A stretch of 64,000 bases of DNA from Candidatus Schmidhempelia bombi str. Bimp. GTDB lineage: Bacteria; Pseudomonadota; Gammaproteobacteria; Enterobacterales; Orbaceae. Both the position numbers and the translations under genes were made by a program. The DNA is taken from the NCBI RefSeq assembly GCF_000471645.3, contig NZ_AWGA01000063.1:1-64000 (forward strand), in the 5' to 3' direction. Position 1 is the first letter of the stretch. Each line of letters begins with the position of its first letter. The notes under the pieces are model-generated. The model did no database searches and was not told the origin of the DNA. It saw only the letters and a program-made list of their open reading frames with translations. Positions 58,903-64,000 of this stretch are shown one piece after another.

Positions 58903-59571
58903 ATGTCAACTAAAAATAAGAATGATCAAAATGTTCCGATAACCATTGGTTTTAAAGCATATATTGCACTGATTACATCTATCCTTATTTTTTCAGGACT
59001 ATTTTTTAATGTGGAGGGAATGGAATGGTTAGGGGCATTTGATTTTACAACCTTATGCGGTTCATTTGGTAAGATGCTTAATCCAGAACAAAATACATTT
59101 ATCGGTGAAAATGGGATTAGTGCTAAAGCGGGATTCTTATTTTCTCTGACCCTTGTACCAACCGTGATGTTAGCTACGGGTCTATTAGAAGTATTTACTT
59201 ATTATGGCGCTATTCGTGCCGCACACCATTTATTTACACCTTTACTGAGACCCCTATTAGGTCTGCCAGGATTAAGTGGCCTAGCGTTAATTACTAATTT
59301 ACAAAGTACTGATGTCGGTACCAAATTAACCAAAGAACTCTATGAATCCAAACTGATTACTAAAAAAAATTTAATCATCATGGGAGCTTGGCAATATTCT
59401 GGTGCGGGCTTAATTAATAACTATTTTGCTGTTGGTTCAGTTGTGTTTTCCGCGTTATCAGTGCCAATCATTACCCCTCTCATTATTATGTTCTGTTTAA
59501 AATTTGTTGGCGCAACATTTGTTCGTATAATGTTAAGCACATGGTATAAAAAGGATTTTATTGATGAATAA
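58903..59571 (+). CDS. yjiH: YjiH-like nucleoside-recognition (Gate) domain membrane protein
   Basis: A 222-residue inner-membrane protein with about five or six hydrophobic segments and the nucleoside-recognition/Gate-domain pattern (HHLFTPLLRPLLGLPGLSGLAL then TDVGTKLTKELYESKLITKK). It pairs with the next gene like YjiH and YjiG of E. coli, a two-part membrane system related to spore proteins SpmA/SpmB, with unproven transport role. AGGAG lies 11 bases before this ATG and 8 before a TTG at 58900, so the TTG may be the true start. In E. coli iadA (isoaspartyl dipeptidase) follows the pair; here it does not. Confidence 0.78.
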   Translation: MSTKNKNDQNVPITIGFKAYIALITSILIFSGLFFNVEGMEWLGAFDFTTLCGSFGKMLNPEQNTFIGENGISAKAGFLFSLTLVPTVMLATGLLEVFTYYGAIRAAHHLFTPLLRPLLGLPGLSGLALITNLQSTDVGTKLTKELYESKLITKKNLIIMGAWQYSGAGLINNYFAVGSVVFSALSVPIITPLIIMFCLKFVGATFVRIMLSTWYKKDFIDE

Positions 59572-60037
59572 TAAAATCAATAAACCATCTAGTAGTAATC
59601 CTTTTGATATTTTTATTGTTGGCGCACGTAAAGGATTTTATATTGCAGCAAATCATTTAATACCTAACATATTGATGGCTTATGTTATTGCACAGATTCT
59701 TAATTTGCTCGGTATTATTCATTTTTTGGAGCAACTGTTCTCCCCGCTTATGTCGCTATTTGGTCTACCCGATGTTGCCAGCACGGTATTACTTACCGCT
59801 TGGTTTTCCGCCTCAGCCAGTGTCGGTCTAATCCTTAGTTTAATCGCTCAAGAGCAATTAACGTCACTTGATACGACAATATTGTTACCTGCTATTTTTC
59901 TGATGGGATCACAATTGCAATATATCGGGCGCTTATTACGTATTGCTAACGTCCCTAGGCGGTACTGGCCAATATTAATGATAACCAGCATTTTAAATGC
60001 CTTTATATCGATGTCGATTATGAAAATAATTATATAA
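59564..60037 (+). CDS. yjiG: YjiG-like nucleoside-recognition (Gate) domain membrane protein
   Basis: A 157-residue membrane protein matching YjiG of E. coli in NPFDIFIVGARKGFYIAANH, LIPNILMAYVIAQILNLLGI and LLPAIFLMGSQLQYIGRLLR, with four or five hydrophobic segments. It overlaps yjiH by 8 bases and has AAGGA 8 bases before its ATG inside the end of yjiH, so the two are coupled. The substrate of the pair is unknown. Confidence 0.8.
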   Translation: MNNKINKPSSSNPFDIFIVGARKGFYIAANHLIPNILMAYVIAQILNLLGIIHFLEQLFSPLMSLFGLPDVASTVLLTAWFSASASVGLILSLIAQEQLTSLDTTILLPAIFLMGSQLQYIGRLLRIANVPRRYWPILMITSILNAFISMSIMKIII

Positions 60038-60329
60038 ATTATTTACCATAATCCATTAAATTATGCTTGCCGGCTAGGTATTTTATAAATCATCGCGGCT
60101 TATCATGACGTTGCGATAGATGTTAAACCACATGATAAATAACCCTAGTTAATGTGCAATTAAAAAATAAATAGCCCTATTAATAAAATGATTGAAATAT
60201 AAATTTAAACGGGTTAAAACCCGTTCCCCGCTCTCTCCTTTCCGCCTTGCTCCTTATATCGTAAAACACTTAATCTAATAAATCTCATCATAGCCTTATT
60301 AAAAATAAGTCTATTGTTATATAAAAAAC
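60038..60329. other. Gap between yjiG and the trp promoter
   Basis: No gene is visible. A short GC-rich hairpin, AACGGGTT (60208-60215) with AACCCGTT (60218-60225), could be a weak terminator of yjiHG. The remainder is AT-rich without recognised signals. Confidence 0.4.
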
Positions 60330-60363
60330 TTGACCTTGTATTCTTAAACTAGTTTAATAGTAC
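60330..60363 (+). promoter_or_regulatory. trp promoter with TrpR operator
   Basis: TTGACC (60330-60335) and TTTAAT (60353-60358) are spaced 17 bases apart. Overlapping the -10 is AAACTAGTTTAATAGTAC (60346-60363), which matches the E. coli trp operator core GAACTAGTTAACTAGTAC at 15 of 18 positions and has the same placement over the -10. This indicates repression by TrpR with tryptophan. The leader to trpE is about 145 bases. Confidence 0.8.
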
Positions 60364-60508
60364 AGATAAAAAATAGACAGGGATGAGTCTATTCATAGTG
60401 ATAAGAAAAAGTAAGAATAGTTAGTAATGGCAACATAACAACAACAAAAAATCTATTTTAGTTAGTTCATTAGTGTTTACTCAGAATCAAACATGGTGGG
60501 AGCCGTCA

Positions 60509-62068
60509 ATGAATAAGCCCGTTCTATCTCAGTTAAAACAGATGACGCAGTATTGTAATGATCCAACGCGAGTCTTCAATCAATTATGCCAACAAAAACC
60601 AGCAACCTTATTATTAGAAACAGCTGAGATCGATAATAAGCAAGGAATTAAAAGCATACTGATCATTGATAGCGCGCTAAGAATTACCGCTTTGCACCGT
60701 ACAGTAACCATTGAAGCATTAACCGAAAATGGACTAGCGTTACTACAACAAGTACAACAATCCCTTGAGTCACCAATCACCTATCAACGAGATAACGATC
60801 AATTAATCCTAACTTATCCTGATATTGATTTAATCAAAGATGAAGATGCCCGCTTAAAATCACTTTCGATATTTGATGCATTACGTTCACTATTGCATTG
60901 CGTTGATATCCCCGCCCAAGCAGACCACGATGCGCTATTTATCGGTGGCTTATTTGGTTATGATTTAGTCGCAGGGTTTGAACATTTACCGCCATTACCA
61001 ACAACTGAACATAGCTATGATTATTGCTTTTACGTTGCTGAGGTATTACTAGAAATTAACCATAAAAATCAGCAATCAACATTAAAAGCCTCGCTATTTG
61101 CCCCCAACGATAAAGAGTTACACCGACTTTCCTCAAGAATAAATCAACTTACGGAAACCCTGAAAAACAGCCCGCCAGAGATTGAAACTAAAGCCTTACC
61201 TTCACTTCACTTAACATGCAATATTGATGACGAGAACTTCAATACGATTGTAAAAAAAATGCAGGATGCAATTGCTCAAGGCGATATTTTTCAAGTTGTT
61301 CCATCTCGCCGTTTCCAACTTCCTTGTCCCAAACCTTTAGCCGCTTACCAAATGCTTAAAACCCATAATCCAAGCCCTTATATGTTTTATATGCAGGATA
61401 AGCACTTTATTTTATTTGGCGCCTCCCCAGAGAGCGCCTTAAAATACAGCCAAGCAACGAATCAAGTTGAAATCTATCCTATTGCGGGTACGCGTCCGCG
61501 TGGACGTAACCAATTCCAAGCAATTGATCAGGATCTTGATAGCCGGCTGGAACTCGATATGCGCACCGATCACAAAGAGTTAGCCGAACATTTGATGCTT
61601 GTCGATTTAGCCCGCAATGATTTAGCCCGAATTTGTACTGCCGGTACACGTTATGTTAAAGACCTATTGCAAGTCGATCGCTATGCCTATGTGATGCATT
61701 TAGTTTCACGGGTTGTTGGGCAACTGCGTTCAGATTTAGATGCCTTATATGCCTATCAAGCAACAATGAACATGGGCACATTAACGGGTGCGCCAAAAGT
61801 ACAGGCAATGAAACTAATTGCTGAAGCTGAAAAGGTAAGGCGAGAAAGTTATGGCGGCGCGATTGGTTATTTTACCGGTAATGGCGATCTTGACACCTGC
61901 ATTGTGATCCGTTCCGCCTACGTCCAACAAGGCATGGCTACCGTCCAAGCTGGTGCTGGCATTGTGTTAGATTCCAACCCCCAATCAGAGAGTGATGAAA
62001 CCTATCAAAAAGCCAAAGCAGTACTAAACGCTATTGCTAAAGCCCATCATTTATCAGGAGTACAATAA
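60509..62068 (+). CDS. trpE: Anthranilate synthase component I
   Basis: TrpE makes anthranilate from chorismate with ammonia from TrpG. From the ATG at 60509 it has 519 residues (E. coli 520). The tryptophan-feedback site is seen as LLLETAEID (LLES in E. coli) near residue 37. The chorismate-binding core has [56 protein letters not shown], and [15 protein letters not shown]. The start is set by TGGGAG 6 bases upstream and by family length. Just before it two Trp codons (TGGTGG, 60494-60499) lie in the same frame. The stop overlaps the next ATG (TAATG). Confidence 0.97.
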   Translation: MNKPVLSQLKQMTQYCNDPTRVFNQLCQQKPATLLLETAEIDNKQGIKSILIIDSALRITALHRTVTIEALTENGLALLQQVQQSLESPITYQRDNDQLILTYPDIDLIKDEDARLKSLSIFDALRSLLHCVDIPAQADHDALFIGGLFGYDLVAGFEHLPPLPTTEHSYDYCFYVAEVLLEINHKNQQSTLKASLFAPNDKELHRLSSRINQLTETLKNSPPEIETKALPSLHLTCNIDDENFNTIVKKMQDAIAQGDIFQVVPSRRFQLPCPKPLAAYQMLKTHNPSPYMFYMQDKHFILFGASPESALKYSQATNQVEIYPIAGTRPRGRNQFQAIDQDLDSRLELDMRTDHKELAEHLMLVDLARNDLARICTAGTRYVKDLLQVDRYAYVMHLVSRVVGQLRSDLDALYAYQATMNMGTLTGAPKVQAMKLIAEAEKVRRESYGGAIGYFTGNGDLDTCIVIRSAYVQQGMATVQAGAGIVLDSNPQSESDETYQKAKAVLNAIAKAHHLSGVQ

Positions 62069-63720
62069 TGGCTAACATTCTATTTTTAGATAATATTGAC
62101 TCTTTTACTTACAATTTAGTTGATCAACTACGATCGCATGGACATCAGGTGGTGATTTACCGCAATACGCTTGCCGCAGAGGTAATTATTGAAAAGCTAT
62201 CACAATTAACCCATCCGATTTTATTTCTTTCCCCGGGGCCAGGCACGCCAAGTCAAGCAGGATGTATGCCAGAGCTATTACAACGTTTAAAAGGCAAACT
62301 CCCTATTATTGGCGTTTGCTTAGGACACCAAGCTATCATCGAGGCCTATGGGGGAAATATTGCTCCTGTTGGCGATATTTTACATGGAAAAGCATCGCTG
62401 ATTGAACACGATAATCAATATATGTTTGCTAATTTACCTAATCCTCTACCTGTTGCCCGCTACCACTCATTAAAAGGCGAAAATATTCCATCTGAATTAA
62501 CTATCAACGCTAGTTTTAAACAAATTGTGATGGCGGTACGTCATGATAATGATCGTGTTTGTGGTTTTCAATTCCATCCTGAATCGATCTTAACACTAAA
62601 CGGCGCGAAACTATTAGAACAAACGATTGCATGGGCATTAAGCCAACCGCTTACCAAACCAATCGAAACCGCGCCCGTCGAGCCCCCATCAACCGCGTTT
62701 AACGCTCATACCGCTTATTCGCTTTCATCGATACAAACTAAACTTTATGGTGGTGAAGCACTTACTCAATCAGAAAGCCAATATCTATTTGAATTGATTA
62801 CGACTGGCAACATTGAGCCAACTTTAATGGCAACCGCCATCATTAGTATGAAATTACGAGGAGAAAAGCCCACCGAAATTGCAGGCGCAGTCAACGCATT
62901 ATTAGCCCAAGCAGACTATTTTCCTCGACCCGATTACCCTTTTGCGGATATTGTGGGGACTGGGGGTGATGGCACCAATAGTATCAATATTTCAACGGCC
63001 AGCGCCTTTGTCACCGCAGCCCTTGGCTATCCAATAGCTAAACATGGCAACCGAGGTGTGTCCAGTAAATCTGGCTCATCAGATGTCCTTTCGGCGCTGG
63101 GGCTTAAATTAACCATGCCAGCTGCCACTTCACGTCAAGCGCTTGATGAATTAGGTATCTGTTTTCTATTTGCACCGCAATATCACTCAGGCTTTCACTA
63201 TGCCGCACCAATCAGACAGCAGTTAAAAACGCGTACCATCTTTAATCTCTTAGGTCCATTAATTAACCCAGCACGACCACAACGAATTTTACTGGGCGTC
63301 TATAGTCGTTCGTTAATTCAACCTATTGCTGAAACCTTGGTTACATTAGGCTATAAACACGGACTAGTGGTACATGGAAGTGGCATGGATGAAGTGGCGA
63401 TCCATGGCGTCACCCACGTTGCCGAAGTTATTGATCATCAGATCCATTATTATGAAGTTTGCCCAGCTGATTTTGGCCTAGCGACTTATGCCTTAACCGA
63501 TATTGAAGGTGGCACACCAGAACAAAATAAACAGCTCTTAACCGCGGTTTTACAGGGGAAAGGCACACCAGCGCATGAAGCGGCGATTGCTATTAATGTT
63601 GCGATGGTTATGCGACTATTTGGTCAGTCCGATCTTCGTCAAAATACACAGAAGGCATTAAGGATGATACGCAGCGGCCACGCTTATCAACGCCTACAAG
63701 ACCTTGCGACTAGAGGATAA
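62068..63720 (+). CDS. trpGD: Fused anthranilate synthase glutaminase / anthranilate phosphoribosyltransferase
   Basis: A 550-residue two-domain protein like enterobacterial TrpD (531). The N-terminal class I glutamine amidotransferase (1-190) has [13 protein letters not shown], the nucleophile Cys 84 in [11 protein letters not shown] and His/Glu in [10 protein letters not shown] linker leads to the phosphoribosyltransferase (about 215-550) with [40 protein letters not shown] and [14 protein letters not shown]. All catalytic residues are intact. It overlaps trpE by one base, coupling synthesis of the two subunits of anthranilate synthase. Confidence 0.97.
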   Translation: MANILFLDNIDSFTYNLVDQLRSHGHQVVIYRNTLAAEVIIEKLSQLTHPILFLSPGPGTPSQAGCMPELLQRLKGKLPIIGVCLGHQAIIEAYGGNIAPVGDILHGKASLIEHDNQYMFANLPNPLPVARYHSLKGENIPSELTINASFKQIVMAVRHDNDRVCGFQFHPESILTLNGAKLLEQTIAWALSQPLTKPIETAPVEPPSTAFNAHTAYSLSSIQTKLYGGEALTQSESQYLFELITTGNIEPTLMATAIISMKLRGEKPTEIAGAVNALLAQADYFPRPDYPFADIVGTGGDGTNSINISTASAFVTAALGYPIAKHGNRGVSSKSGSSDVLSALGLKLTMPAATSRQALDELGICFLFAPQYHSGFHYAAPIRQQLKTRTIFNLLGPLINPARPQRILLGVYSRSLIQPIAETLVTLGYKHGLVVHGSGMDEVAIHGVTHVAEVIDHQIHYYEVCPADFGLATYALTDIEGGTPEQNKQLLTAVLQGKGTPAHEAAIAINVAMVMRLFGQSDLRQNTQKALRMIRSGHAYQRLQDLATRG

Positions 63721-63724
63721 TAAT

Positions 63725-64000
63725 ATGACTAACCATTGTTCACCTAACCCGACATCTAAGCCAACAGTATTAACCAACATTGTTGCCGATAAACAACGTT
63801 GGTTAATCAACGCGAAACAACATCAATCACTAAATAGCTTAAAAACGGCCGTTACCGCCAGTGATCGCCACTTTTATCAAGCATTAAAACAACCACAGAC
63901 TGTCTTTATACTGGAATGCAAAAAAGCCTCTCCCTCTAAAGGATTGATCCGCCAAGACTTTGATCCCACCATGATTGCCAGCATATATAAAGATCATGCG
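63725..64000 (+). CDS. trpC: Indole-3-glycerol-phosphate synthase TrpC, N-terminal part (cut by window edge)
   Basis: The first 92 codons are visible. They contain the start TVLTNIVADKQRWLINAK and the catalytic signature VFILECKKASPSKGLIRQDF with the essential Glu and Lys of indole-3-glycerol-phosphate synthase. In enterics this domain is fused to phosphoribosylanthranilate isomerase (TrpF); that part would lie beyond the window. GAGG precedes the ATG, 4 bases after the trpGD stop. It is the third gene of the trp operon in the enteric order E-GD-C. Confidence 0.95.
   Translation, partial: MTNHCSPNPTSKPTVLTNIVADKQRWLINAKQHQSLNSLKTAVTASDRHFYQALKQPQTVFILECKKASPSKGLIRQDFDPTMIASIYKDHA

Noticed and set aside
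60383-60424. 13-codon frame in the trp leader, considered as trpL
   Set aside because: It contains no Trp codon and no attenuator hairpin with a T-run follows.

Overview
The window is 64 kb of a low-GC gammaproteobacterial chromosome. The core genes (gyrB, the rpmH-rnpA-yidD-yidC string, coaD-rlmD-relA, gpmI-envC-yibQ, trpE-trpGD-trpC, lysC, argR) resemble those of Enterobacterales and Pasteurellales, while intergenic DNA is very AT-rich and codons favour A/T. This mix, together with a type VI secretion system (T6SS) and a colicin V-type exporter, fits a host-associated member of Orbaceae (the Gilliamella/Frischella/Orbus group). That placement is inferred from family resemblance and was not tested by a search.

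Layout. 1-13 kb: the 3' end of gyrB, about 1.1 kb of gene-free DNA, then sotB (MFS exporter), a 41-residue entericidin-like lipoprotein, a LysR regulator, metE, a LacD-type aldolase with a very strong ribosome-binding site, argR with tandem operator-like boxes over its promoter, nudC, and the rpmH-rnpA-yidD-yidC operon. In enteric bacteria rpmH and the dnaA-dnaN-recF-gyrB string lie side by side, so the replication-origin neighbourhood appears rearranged. 13-19 kb: a GlsB/YeaQ membrane protein, lysC behind a lysine riboswitch, cysS, and divergent trmJ/suhB. 19.5-24 kb: a colicin V-type locus with a 78-residue precursor carrying a double-glycine-type leader and an unusual Asn-rich, Cys-free, acidic core, followed by a CvaA-like fusion protein and a CvaB-like C39-peptidase ABC exporter. 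24-29 kb: tRNA-Pro(UGG), tgt, queA, loiP, ffh. 29.3-48.3 kb: a nearly complete T6SS cluster on the minus strand, in transcription order tssB-tssC-tssK-tssL-OmpA-like-hcp-tssH-tssM-tssA-tssF-tssG-tssJ-tssE, with no vgrG, PAAR or recognisable effector. 48.7-60 kb: cell-envelope and housekeeping genes (gpmI-envC-yibQ; coaD-rlmD-relA), two family-2 glycosyltransferases and a yjiH-yjiG pair. 60.3-64 kb: the start of the trp operon behind a TrpR operator, running off the right edge inside trpC.

How it fits together. Two systems could act on competing bacteria: the contact-dependent T6SS, and the microcin-like peptide that CvaA/CvaB would trim and export, probably with a TolC-type outer-membrane channel encoded elsewhere. 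Amino-acid genes carry readable control elements: lysine riboswitch for lysC, ARG-like boxes for argR and a TrpR operator for trpE. The least familiar item is the microcin-like precursor, whose core I cannot match to any described microcin class and for which I see no immunity gene of ordinary size.
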